64,000 nt of DNA from Antedon mediterranea (taxonomy: Eukaryota; Echinodermata; Crinoidea; Comatulida; Antedonidae). Of the stretch, positions 39,431-50,769 are shown piece by piece. Location of the stretch: positions 28,518,175 through 28,582,174 of the forward strand of contig NC_092677.1 in assembly GCF_964355755.1 (NCBI RefSeq). Direction: 5' to 3'. The translations under genes and the position numbers were made by a program. The notes beneath the pieces are model-generated. The model searched no databases. It was not told the origin of the DNA and was given only the letters and a program-made list of their open reading frames with translations. Each line of letters begins with the position of its first letter. Position 1 is the stretch's first letter.

Positions 39431-39746
39431 ATTGATTGAAATTTATATTTATAGTGGGTAACCTCTTCAGTCAAAGACTGGTCTCCCAGAGGGCCCAGTT
39501 GGTGATCAGTGGCTGTGATGTACTAATACACCGGGGTAACCCCCTACTCGTCTCGAAAGATGTACTTGGTTCTTTAAAGTGCACACGAGCTAGATGTGTA
39601 CACTGGACCTACGGTTTATAGTCCTTATCCGAGAAGACTCGTTCTACCACCAGAACCATGGAGTGAGTGATCCTCGAACCCCTACCGATGTTATGGCTAC
39701 GTAATTACGGTTCCACTGTCTTAACCGCTCGGCCACTCACTCACTC
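39431..39746 (-). mobile_element. tRNA-derived SINE, copy 1
   Basis: On the minus strand, the 5' head folds like a tRNA (Leu/Ser type). It has A box TGGCCGAGCGGTTAAG (39720-39735), B box GGTTCGAGGATC (39669-39680), and acceptor-like arms GAGTGAG and CTCACTC. The body contains GGATAAGGACTATAAACCG and GTGCACTTTAAAGAACC, which resemble the central domains shared by many invertebrate SINEs. The 3' end has a CAGTC-TTT-GACTG hairpin and finishes in TTTCAATCAATCC. CTTGGA is found on both sides as a possible target duplication. It encodes no protein, would be transcribed by RNA polymerase III, and would need a LINE's enzyme to move. Confidence 0.85.
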
Positions 39747-42700
39747 TTGGAAGTACTCAGAACTACACGGAACTACTTGAAACTTCTTGTTACTTCTCGT
39801 CACTACTCGGAACTAATCGGAACTACTCAAAACTTCTTGGAACTACTCCCCAATATTCGGAACTACTCGGAACAACTCGGAACTACTCGGGACTACTCTG
39901 GACTTCTCGGAACTCCTCGTAACTTATCGGAACTTCTCGATACTACTCGGAACTTCTCGGAACTACTCGACGCTACTCGGAACTGCTCTAAACTACCTAC
40001 TCGGAAATACTTGGAACTACTCGGAACTACTCGTCATTATTCGGAACTACTCGGAACTACTCGGAAATACTCGGAACTACTTGGAACTTATTGGAACTTA
40101 TCGGAAATACTCGGAACTACTAGGAACTACTCGGAACTACTCGAAACTTCTCAGAAATATTTGGAACTACTCGGAACTACTCTGAACTAACTAATCTGAA
40201 CTAAACTGAACTACTCGAAACTATTCGGAAATATTCGGAAATACTCGGAACTATTGGAACTACTCTGAACTTCTCGGAACTACACTGAACTACTCTGAAC
40301 TACTCTGAACTACTCTGAACTATTCGGAACTACTCAGAACTATTCGGAACTACTCGGAACTACTCGGCACTACTCGGAACTACTTGGAACTTCTCGGAAC
40401 TACTCGAAACTACTCGGAATTACTCGGAATTACTCGGAACTACTCGGAAATACTCGGAACTTATCGGAACTAACTAATCTGAATTAATCTGAACTACTCG
40501 GAACTACTCGGAACTACTCGGAAATACTCGGAAATACTCGGAACTTATCGGAACTTATCGGAACTACTCAGAAATACTCGGAACTACTCGGAACTACTAG
40601 GAACTACTTGGAACTACTCGGAACTAAACTGAACTACTCAGAACTACTCGAAACTACTCGGAACTTCTCAGAAATATTTGGAACTACTCTGAACTAACTA
40701 ATCTGAACGAAACTTAACTACTCGGAACTACTCGGAACTACTCGGAACTTCTCTTAAATATTTGGAAGTACTCTGAACTAACTAATATGAACTAATCTGA
40801 ACTACTCGGAACTACTGGGAACTACTCGGAACTACTCGGAAATACTCAGAAATACTCTGAACTACTCTGAACTACTCTAAAATGCTTGGAACTACTCGGA
40901 ACTACTCGTCATTATTCGGAACTACTCGGAACTACTCGGAACTACTTGAAACTTCTTGTTACTTCTCGTCACTACTCGGAACTAATCGGAACTACTCAAA
41001 ACTTCTTGGAACTACTCCCCAATATTCGGAACTACTCGGAACAACTCGGAACTACTCGGGACTACTCTGGACTTCTCGGAACTCCTCGTAACTTATCGGA
41101 ACTTCTCGATACTACTCGGAACTTCTCGGAACTACTCGGAACTACTCGACGCTACTCGGAACTGCTCTGAACTACCTACTCGGAAATACTTGGAACTACT
41201 CGGAACTACTCGTCATTATTCGGAACTACTCGGAACTACTCGGAAATACTCGGAACTACTTGGAACTTATTGGAACTTATCGGAAATACTCGGAACTACT
41301 AGGAACTACTCGGAACTACTCGAAACTTCTCAGAAATATTTGGAACTACTCGGAACTACTCTGAACTAACTAATCTGAACTAAACTGAACTACTCGAAAC
41401 TATTCGGAAATATTCGGAAATACTCGGAACTATTGGAACTACTCTGAACTTCTCGGAACTACACTGAACTACTCTGAACTACTCTGAACTACTCTGAACT
41501 ACTCGAAACTTCTCAGAAATATTTGGAACTACTCGGAACTACTCTGAACTAACTAATCTGAACTAAACTGAACTATTCGGAACTACTCAGAACTATTCGG
41601 AACTACTCGGAACTACTCGGCACTACTCGGAACTACTTGGAACTTCTCGGAACTACTCGAAACTACTCGGAATTACTCGGAATTACTCGGAACTACTCGG
41701 AAATACTCGGAACTTATCGGAACTAACTAATCTGAATTAATCTGAACTACTCGGAACTACTCGGAACTACTCGGAACTACTCGGAAATACTCGGAAATAC
41801 TCGGAACTTATCGGAACTTATCGGAACTACTCGGAAATACTCGGAACTACTCGGAACTACTAGGAACTACTTGGAACTACTCGGAACTAAACTGAACTAC
41901 TCAGAACTACTCGAAACTACTCGGAACTTCTCAGAAATATTTGGAACTACTCTGAACTAACTAATCTGAACGAAACTTAACTACTCGGAACTACTCGGAA
42001 CTACTCGGAACTACTCGGAACTTATCTTAAATATTTGGAAGTACTCTGAACTAACTAATATGAACTAATCTGAACTACTCGGAACTACTGGGAACTACTC
42101 GGAACTACTCGGAAATACTCAGAAATACTCTGAACTACTCTGAACTACTCTAAACTGCTTGGAACTACTCGGAACTACTCGTCATTATTCGGAACTACTC
42201 GGAACTACTCGGAACTACTCGGAACTACTCGGAACTACTCGGAACTACTCGGAAATACTCGGAACAACTCGGAAATACTCGGAACTTATCGGAACTACTC
42301 GGAACTTATCGGAACTACTCTGGACTTCTCGGAAGTACTCGGAACTACACAGAACTACACGGAACTACTCGGAACTACTCGGAACTACTCGAAACTTCTC
42401 AGAACAACTCGGAACTACTCGTCAATATTCGGAACTATTTGGAACTACTCGGAATTACTCGGAACTACTCGGAACTACTCGGACCTCCTTGTAACAACTC
42501 TGAACTACTCAGGACTATTCTGGACTTCTTGGATCTCCTCAAAACTACTCGGAACTTCTCGGAACTTTTCGATACTACTCGGAACTACTCGGAACTTCTC
42601 GGAACTAATCGTCACAACTCGTCGCTACTCGGAAGAACTCGGAACTACACGGAACTACTCAGAACTACTCGAAACTACTCGAAACTACTCGGAACTACTT

Positions 42701-44704
42701 GGAACTACTCGGAACTACTCGTCAATATTCGGAACTACTTGGAAATACTCGGAAATACTCGTAACTTATCGGAACTACTCGAAACTACTCGGAACTACAC
42801 GGAACTACTCGGAACTTCTCGGACCCACTTGAAACTTCTTGGAACTTCTCGGAACTACTTGTCATTAATCAGAACTACTCGGAACTAACTAATCTGAATT
42901 AATCTGAACTACTCGGAACTACTCGGAACTACTCGGAACTACTCGGAACTACTCGGAACTTCTCGGAACTACTCGGAAATACTCGGAAATACTCGGAACT
43001 TATCGGAACTTATCGGAACTACTCGAAAATACTCGGAACTATTCGGAACTACTAGGAACTACTTGGAACTACTCGGAACTAAACTGAACTACTCGGAACT
43101 ACTCGAAACTACTCGGAACTTCTCAGAAATATTTGGAACTACTCTGAACTAACTAATCTGAACAAAACTTAACTACTCGGAACTACTCGGAACTTCTCAT
43201 AAATATTTGGAAGTACTCTGAACTAACTAATATGAACTAATCTGAACTACTCGGAACTACTGGGAACTACTCGGAACTACTCGGAAATACTGGGAAATAC
43301 TCGGAAATACTCTGAACTACTTTGAACTACTCTGAACTACTCTAAACTGCTCGGAACTACTCGGTACTACTCGGAACTACTCGTCATTATTCGGAACTAC
43401 TCGGAACTACTCGGAAATACTCTGAACTACTCGGAACTACTCGGAACGACTCGGAAATACTCGGAACAACTCGGAAATACTCGGAACGACTCGGAACTAC
43501 TCGGGACTTATCGGAACTACTCGGGACTTCTCGGAAGTACTCGGAACTACACAGAACTACACGGAACTACTCGGAACTACTCGTCAATATTCGGAACTAT
43601 TTGGAACTACTCGGAATTACTCGGAACAACTCGGAACTACTCGGGACTACTCTGGACTTCTTGGATCTCCTCGAAACTACTCGGAACTTCTCGGAACTTC
43701 TCGGAACTTTTCGATACTACTCGGAACTACTCGGAACTTCTTGGAACTAATCGTCACTACTCGTCGCTACTCGGAAGAACTTGGAACTACACGGAACTAC
43801 TCAGAACTACTCGAAACTACTCGAAACTACTCGGAACTACTCGTCAATATTCGTAACTACTTGGAAATACTCGGAAATACCCGTAACTTATCGGAACTAC
43901 TCGAAACTACTCGGAACTACACGGAACTACTCGGAACGTCTCGGACCCACTCGAAACTTCTTGGAACTTCTCAGAACTACTTGTCACTATTCGGAACTAG
44001 TCGGAACTACTCGCAAATACTCGGAACTTATCAGAACTTCTCTGAACTTCTCGGAAATACTGGAAAATATTCGGTAATATTCGGTAATACTCGGAACTAC
44101 TCGGAACTACTCGGAACTACTCGGAACTTCTCGTCACTACTCGTCACTACTTGGAACTACTCGGAACTTCTCGCAACTTCTCGCAACTACTCGGAACTAC
44201 TCTTATCTGAACTAATCTTAACTACTCGGAAATACTCGGAAGTACTTGGAAGTACTTAGAACTACACATAACTACTTGGAACTACTTGGAACTTCTCGTT
44301 ACTTCTCGTCACTACTCGGAACTACTCGAAACTTTTCGGAACTACTCGGGACTACTCGGAACTACTCAGAACTTCTCGGAACAACTCGGAACTACTCGGG
44401 ACTACTCTGGATTTCTGGGAACTCCTCGTAACTTCTCGGAACTGGTCGTCATTATTTGGAACTAGTCGGAACTACTCGGAAATACTCGGAACTTATCGGA
44501 AATACTCGGAAATATTCGGTAATATTCGGTAATACTCGGAACTACTCGGAACTTCTCGGCACTGCTCGGAACTACTCGGAACTTCTCGGAACTTCTCGGA
44601 ACTACTCTAATCTGAACTACTCGGAACTACTCGGAACTACTCAGAACTACTAGGAAATACTCGGAAATACTCAGAACTTCTCGGAACTACTTGGAAGTAC
44701 TTGG
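39747..44704 (+). repeat. 10-bp satellite between the SINEs
   Basis: CGGAACTACT-type array containing a local tandem duplication of about 1.17 kb (listed separately) and blocks rich in CGTCAATATTCGG and CGTCACTACTCGTCGC. No gene seen. Confidence 0.93.
39771..42160 (+). repeat. 1.17-kb tandem higher-order repeat, two units
   Basis: The block starting AACTACTTGAAACTTCTTG at 39771 recurs at 40940, and the following markers recur in order, including GGAACTACTCCCCAATATT (near 39840 and 41007) and CCTACTCGGAAATACTTGG (near 39996 and 41174). The second unit has an extra stretch of about 70-80 bp near 41505-41580. Confidence 0.75.
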
Positions 44705-45024
44705 ATTGATTGAAATTTATATTTATACTGGGTAACCTCTTCAGTCCAAGACTGGTCTCCCAGAGGGCCCAGTTGGTGATCAGTGGCTGTGATGTACTAA
44801 TACACCAGGGTAACCCACTACTCGTCTCGAAAGATGTACTAGGTTCTTTAAAGTGCACACGCTCGAGCTAGATGTGTACACTGGACCTACGGTTTATAGT
44901 CCTTATCCGAGAAGACTCGTTTTACCACCAGAACCATGGAGTGAGTGATCCTCGAACCCTTGCCGATGTTATGGCTACTTAATTACGGTTCCACTGTCTT
45001 AACCGCTCGGCCACTCACTCACTC
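44705..45024 (-). mobile_element. tRNA-derived SINE, copy 2
   Basis: Same SINE as at 39431, in the same orientation and with the same satellite flanks (TACTTGG on the left, TTGGAAGTACTCAG on the right). It was therefore copied with its surroundings (offset about 5.28 kb) and did not insert independently. It differs by a few substitutions and a small GCTC gain near 44862. A and B boxes and the 3' hairpin (CAGTC-TTG-GACTG) are kept. Confidence 0.84.
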
Positions 45025-45603
45025 TTGGAAGTACTCAGAACTACACGGAACTACTTGGAACTTCTTGTTACTTCTCGTCACTACTCGGAACTACTCGGAA
45101 CTACTCGAAACTTCTTGGAACTACTCCCCAATATTCGGAACTACTCGGAACAACTCGGAACTACTCGGGACTACTCTGGACTTCTCGGAACTCCTCGTAA
45201 CTTATCGGAACTCCTCGGAACTTCTCGATACTACTCGGAACTTCTCGGAACTACTCGGAACTACTCGACGCCACTCGGAACTGCTCTGAACTACTCGGAA
45301 ATACTCGGAACTTATCAGAACTACACGGAACTACTCGTAACTACTCGTAACCACTCGTAACTACTCGGAACTTCTCGGAACTACTCTGAACTACTCGGAA
45401 CTTCTCGGCCCTACTCGGAACTACTCGGAACTACTTGGAACTTATTGGAACTTATCGGAAATACTCGGAACTACTCGGAACTTCTCAGAACTTCTCGGAA
45501 CTACTCGTCACTACTCATCACCATTCGGAAGTACTCGGAACTACTCGGAACTATTGTGAACTACTCAGAACTACTCGGAACTTCTCGGAACTCCTCGGAA
45601 CTA
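45025..45603 (+). repeat. 10-bp satellite between SINE 2 and LINE D
   Basis: CGGAACTACT-type array. Its first 250 bp match the text following SINE 1. No gene seen. Confidence 0.92.
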
Positions 45604-45687
45604 CTTTCTTTCTTTCTTTATTTCCATTTCCAACAAAAAAGCATAAACATACATAAATATTCATTACAAAAATGAAAGAACGGAAAA

Positions 45688-45726
45688 GGGGGAATCTCTG
45701 AAGCACAGCTTATAAGTAGAAACCCC
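45688..45726 (-). other. LINE D 3' UTR stem-loop
   Basis: On the minus strand, GGGG and CCCC arms enclose an inner hairpin AAGC-TGT-GCTT (45701-45711), about 70 bp before the (AAAG)n tail. The outer stem is imperfect. The position and the AAG/CTT inner stem are like those in LINEs A, B and C. Confidence 0.5.
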
Positions 45727-45740
45727 ATGTTACAAAACAG

Positions 45741-45951
45741 TATATATATATATATATATATTCCTTCACTTGCACTGATGAAGGGCTAGTGTTGCCTGAA
45801 AGCTCTGCTATCTTTTCTGGCTGTTTTACTTCTCGTTTTGATTTAGCTTTTCGCTTTTAGTTTGTATCTCCATTGAGATCCAGCCACTGATACCCACAGC
45901 ATTGTCATTATTTCAGTAATTTGCCTTTGGATTTATGTATATATATATATT
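45741..45951 (+). other. TA-bounded module with hammerhead-like core, copy 1
   Basis: Between two TA runs (45741-45760 and about 45938-45950) lies a unique segment of about 175 bp. Near its start are CTGATGA (45775-45781), a short stem GGGC/GCCT with loop TAGTGTT, and GAAA (45798-45801), in hammerhead-ribozyme order. One base (A) is unpaired at the foot of this stem, and I could not identify stems I and III or the cleavage site. Similar cores are known in Penelope-like elements and retrozymes. Confidence 0.4.
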
Positions 45952-46121
45952 TAAATAGTAACATGAAAAAAGGCACAAAGGCATAGGCAAACAAAAATGC
46001 AAACAATTCTTTTTTTTATCTTAACAACAAAAAAAAGTTTTGTCAGAGAGTAAGATGTTATTGTAAAAAAATACCTGTTTTAATCAGAGTATTGCAAAAG
46101 TAATTTATTTTTGTATTTTAT

Positions 46122-46825
46122 TTAAAAAGTTATAGGATTCTTAAATAGCTTAAGAGTCTCAGGTATATCACGCCAAAGTTCAACCCCTTTACTAACTGAA
46201 CTTAATGATTGTTGAGTGGTTCTTTTAAATTGTGGGTAGAATTGGTGTTTTTGTCGAGTATATTTATCGTGGATAGCTGAGCATAAAATGAAATTTTTTG
46301 AACAATCGCTGGGAGTAAGTTATGAAAAGCTTTATGCATTTAGAGAAACGGTATATACAGTAGTTTATTAAATTATAAAGATCAAGAGTTTTAAAAAAAC
46401 AAAAAATTGGTTTACTTGGACTGGTGTATGGGACTTCCTGAGTCTGAGTGCCTTTTTTGTAATATGTATAAACAATTTAAATTCGTTTTAAAGGTATTAC
46501 CCCAGACTTCACAACAATATGTAAAATAAGGCAAAACTAGTGAATTATATAATTTAAATAAAGCTGATGTATTTAGTAAATGTTTTACTTTATAAATAAT
46601 TCCAATATTTTTAGAAATCTTGGAATGAATATTTTCAATCTGATACTACCAATTTAGTTTTCCATCAATAATAACTCCTAAAAACTTTATTTTATTTACC
46701 CGTTCAATTGCAACACCACTAATAACTAAATGTGTTGGTTCATAATTGTTTTTGCGACTAAAAATAATATACTTTGTCTTACTAAGGTTCAACGTCAATT
46801 TATTTACCTTAAACTAAGTATCAAT
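46122..46825 (-). pseudogene. LINE D ORF2 C-terminal remnant
   Basis: The minus-strand translation from about 46815 gives KVNKLTLNLSKTKYIIFS, then VNKIKFLGVIIDGKLNW, ISKNIGIIYKVKHLL and LYNSLVLPYFTYCCEVWGN, the standard thumb and connection blocks of CR1/L2-type ORF2. After LYILQKR (near 46400) the frame breaks and later pieces appear in other frames, ending with WRDIPETLKLFKNPITF and the stop at 46122-46124. One stop sits at the very start of the fragment. The palm with the catalytic Asp residues is absent, so this is a dead fragment. The plus-strand frame 46730-47320 across this region is antisense and spurious. Confidence 0.8.
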
Positions 46826-46835
46826 TTTTTTTACC

Positions 46836-48750
46836 TTGGAACTACACAGAACTACTCAAAACTACTCGAAACTACTCGGAACTACTTGGAACTACTCGGA
46901 ACTACTCGTCAATATTCGGAACTACTTGGAAATACTCGGAACTTATCGGAACTACTCGGAACTACACGGAACTACACGGAACTACTCGGAACTACACGGA
47001 ACTACTCGGAACTTCTCGAACCCACTCGAAACTTCTCGGAACTACTTGTCATTATTCTGAACTACTCGGAACTACTCGGAACTGGTCGTCACTATTCGGA
47101 ACTAGTCGGAACTACTCGGAAATACTCGGAACTTATCAGAACTTCTCGGAACTTCTCGGAAATACTCGGAAATACTGGGAAATATTCGTTTTATTCGGTA
47201 ATACTCGGAACTACTCGGAACTACTCGGAACTTCTCGGAACTTCTCGTCACTACTCGTCACTACTTGGAACTACTCGGAACTACTCGGAACTTCTCGCAA
47301 CTTCTCCGAACTTCTTGTAACTACTCGGAACTACTCTAATCTGAACTAATCTTAACTACTCGGAACTACTCGAAACTTCTCAGAACTACTCCTCAATATT
47401 CGGAACTACTCGGGACTACTAGGAACTACTTGGGACTACTCGGAACTACTCGGAACTACTCGGGACTACTAGGAACTACTCGGAACTACTCAGAACTACT
47501 CGGAACAACTCTGAACTACTCGGGACTACTCTGGATTTCTCGGAACTCCTCGTAACTTCTCGGAACTGGTCGTTATTATTTGGAACTAGTCGGAACTACT
47601 CAGAAATACTCGGAACTTATCGGAACTTCTCGGAAGTACTTTGAAATACTCAGAAATATTCGGTAATATTCGGGAATACTCAGAACTACTCGGAACTTCT
47701 CGCCACTACTCGTCACTACTCGGCACTACTCGGAACTACTCGGAACTTCTCGGAACTTCTCGGAACTACTCGGAACTACTCTAATCTGAACTACTCGGAA
47801 ATACTCAGAACTTCTCAGAACTACTCGGAAGTACTTGGAAGTACTCAGAACTACACGGAACTACTTGGAACTTCTCGTTACTTCTCGTCACTACTCGGAA
47901 CTACTCGGAACTACTCAAAACTTCTTGGAACTACTCCCCAATATTTGGAACTACTCGGGACTACTCGGAACTACTCGGAACAACTCGGAACTACTCGGGA
48001 CTACTCGGGACTACTCTGGACTTCTCGGAACTCCTCCTATCTTATCGGAACTACTCAGAAATACTCGGAACTTATCGGAACTTCTCGGAAATACTTTGAA
48101 ATACTCAGAAATATTCAGTAATATTCGGGAATACTCAGAACTACTCGGAACTTCTCGCCACTACTCGTCACTACTCGTCACTACTCGTCACTACTCGGCA
48201 CTACTCGGAACTACTCGGAACTTCTCGGAACTACTCTAATCTGAACTAATCTGAACTACTCGGAAATACTCAGAACTTCTCGGAACTACTCGGAAGTACT
48301 TGGAAGTACTCAGAACTACACAGAACTACTTGGAACTTCTCGTTACTTCTCGTCACTACTCGGAACTACTCGAAACTTCTTGGAACTACTCCCCAATATT
48401 CGGAACTACTCGGGACTACTCGGAACTACTCGGAACAATTCGGAACTACTCGGGACTACTCAGGACTACTCTGGACTTCTTGGAACTCCTCGTATCTTAT
48501 CGGAACTTCTCGGAACTTCTCGATACTACTCGGAACTTCTCGGAACTACTCGGAACTACTCGACGCGCGCTACTCGGAACTGATCTGAACTACTCGAAAA
48601 TACTCGGAACTTATCAGAACTACACGGAACTACTCGGAAATACTCGGCAATACTCGGAACTACTCGGAACTACTCGGAACTTATCGGAAATACTCGGAAA
48701 TACTCGGAAATACTCGGAACTACTCAGAACTTCTGGGAACTTCCAACTTC
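46836..48750 (+). repeat. 10-bp satellite between LINE D and its second copy
   Basis: CGGAACTACT-type array. The part before about 48050 is a more diverged relative of 55205-56425; from about 48050 on, it is near-identical to the start of the second 8.37-kb copy. No gene seen. Confidence 0.92.
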
Positions 48751-48765
48751 TATATATATATATAT

Positions 48766-48934
48766 TCCTTCACTTGCACTGATGAAGGGCTAGTGTTGCC
48801 CGAAAGCTCAGCTAACTTTTCTGGCTGTTTTACTTCTCATTTTGATTTAGCTTTTCGCTTTTATTTTGTATCTCCATTGAGATCCAGCCACTGATACCCA
48901 CAGCAATGTTATTATTTCAGTAATTTGCTTTTGG

Positions 48935-48937
<3 letters not shown>
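48766..48937 (+). other. Hammerhead-like module, copy 2
   Basis: CTGATGA (48779-48785), GGGC-TAGTGTT-GCCC, GAAA (48802-48805). The stem is a full GGGC/GCCC here, against GGGC/GCCT in copy 1. Stems I and III were not identified. Confidence 0.4.

Positions 48938-49017
<80 letters not shown>
48938..49017 (+). repeat. TA microsatellite, 40 units
   Basis: 80 bp of uninterrupted TA next to the hammerhead-like module. The corresponding array in the second 8.37-kb copy has 37 units. Confidence 0.93.
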
Positions 49018-49020
<3 letters not shown>

Positions 49021-49359
49021 ATATGAAAAAAGGCATAGGCAAACAAAAATGCAAACAATTCTTTTTTTTTTATCTTAACAACAAAAAAAAGTTTTCTCAG
49101 AGAGTAAGATGTTATTGTAAAACAATACCTGTTTTAATCAGAGTATTGCAAAAGTAATTTATTTTTGTATTTTATTTAAAAAGTTATAGGATTCTTAAAT
49201 AGCTTAAGAGTCTCAGGTATATCACGCCAAAGTTCAACCCCCTTTACTAACTAAACTTAATGATTGTTGAGTGGTTCTTTTAAATTGTGGGTAGAATTGG
49301 TGTTTTTGTCGAGTAAATTTATCGTGGACAACTGAGCATAAAATAAATTATTTTGAACA

Positions 49360-50769
49360 GACAGACAGCCTAGACAGTTCAGACCAACAGACAGTCTAGA
49401 CAGACACACAGACAGCCTAGACAGTTCAGACAGACAAACAGAAACACAGAGAGTCTAGACAGACAGACAGTCTAGACAGTTCAGACAGACAGACAGACAG
49501 TCTAGACAGACAGACAGTCTAGACAGTTTATAGACAGAGAGACAGACAGTCTAGACAGTTCAGACAGACAGACAGTCTAGAAAGACAGACAGTCTAGACA
49601 GTTCAGACAGACAGACAGACCGTCTAGACAGACAGACAGTCTAGACAGACAGACAGTCTAGACAGTTCAGACAGACATACAGTCTAGACAGACAGACAGT
49701 CTAGACAGTTCAGACAGACAGAGAGTCTAGACAGTTCAGACAGACAGACAGTCTGGACAGACAGACAGACAGTCTAGACAGTTCAGACAGACAGACAGAC
49801 AGTCTAGATAGTCTAGACAGTTCAGACAGACAGACAGTCTAGACAGTTCAGACAGTCTAGACAGACAGACAGACTAGACAGTTCAGACAGACAGACAGTC
49901 TAGACAGACAGTCTAGACAGACAGACGGTCTAGACAGTTCAGACAGACAGATAGTCTAGACAGACAGACAGTCTAGACAGTTTCTAGACAGACAGTCTAG
50001 ACAGACAGACAGACAGTCTAGACAGTTCCGACAGACAGACAGTCTAGACAGAAAGACATTCTAGACAGTTCAGACAGACAGACAGAGTCTATACCTGACA
50101 GACAGTCTAGACAGTTCACACAGACAGACAGTCTAGACAGACAGACAGCCTAGACAGTTCAGACCGACAGACAGTCTAGACAGACAGACAGAGAGCCTAG
50201 ACAGTTCAGACAGACAAACAGACAGACAGAGAGTCTAGACAGACAGAGAGTCTAGACAGTTCAGACAGACAGACAGTCTAGACAGACAGACAGTCTAGAC
50301 AGTTTATAGACAGAGAGACAGACAGTCTAGACAGTTCAGACAGACAGACAGTCTAGACAAAAAGACAGCCTAGACAGTTCAGACAGACAGACAGTCAGTC
50401 TAGACAGACAGACAGTCAGTCTAGACAGTTCAGACAGACAGACCGTCTAGACAGACAGATAGTCTAGACAGACAGACAGTCTAGACAGTTCAGACAGACA
50501 TACAGTCTAGACAGACAGACAGTCTAGACAGTTCAGACAGACAGATAGTCTAGACAGTTCAGACAGACATACAGTCTAGACAGACAGACAGACAGTCTAG
50601 ACAGTTCAGACAGACAGACAGTCTAGACAGTTCAGACAGACAGACAGTCTAGACAGACAGACACTCTAGACAGTTTCTAGACAGAGAGACAGACAGTCTA
50701 GACAGTTCAGACAGACAGACAGACAGACAGACAGTCTAGACAGTTCAGACAGAAAGACAATGTAGACAG
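49360..50769 (+). repeat. CAGA/TCTAGA satellite, copy 1
   Basis: 1.41 kb built from CAGA tetramers and the 8-bp palindrome GTCTAGAC, spaced mostly 17 bp (TCTAGACAGACAGACAG) or about 22-30 bp when a GTTCAGACAG segment is included. The composition is unrelated to the 10-bp satellite. It starts at the broken end of the LINE D remnant and stops abruptly at CTCGTAAC, where the 10-bp satellite resumes. No coding text. Confidence 0.93.

Larger units (their letters stand above)
45604..46835 (-). mobile_element. LINE D, 3' fragment on the minus strand
   Basis: Read on the minus strand, this is the 3' part of a CR1/L2-type LINE: RT thumb and C-terminal text (46825 down to the stop at 46122-46124), a 3' UTR, a hairpin at 45688-45726, and a 3' end GGAAATAAAGAAAGAAAG (45604-45621), an (AAAG)n tail. 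It is 5' truncated at 46835. A TA-bounded module (45741-45951) sits within the 3' UTR. Two shorter copies lie at 48751-49359 and 57126-57728. Confidence 0.82.
48751..49359 (-). mobile_element. LINE D remnant, copy 2
   Basis: Homologous to 45741-46303: the TA-bounded module, 3' UTR and last part of ORF2. The hairpin and (AAAG)n tail are missing on one side, and the RT thumb is missing on the other. It ends at TTTTGAACA, exactly where the CAGA satellite begins. Orientation is minus by comparison with LINE D. Confidence 0.8.

Noticed and set aside
39660-39746. tRNA-Leu/Ser-like gene on the minus strand
   Set aside because: It is the head of a SINE: it is followed by a SINE body and tail, occurs twice with the same body, and the anticodon arm is not convincing.
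46730-47320. 196-residue plus frame across the LINE D border
   Set aside because: It starts antisense to the LINE D thumb and continues into satellite.
49360-50769. CRISPR-like array of regular repeats
   Set aside because: There are no unique spacers; spacing and content are those of a CAGA microsatellite-derived array in an animal genome.
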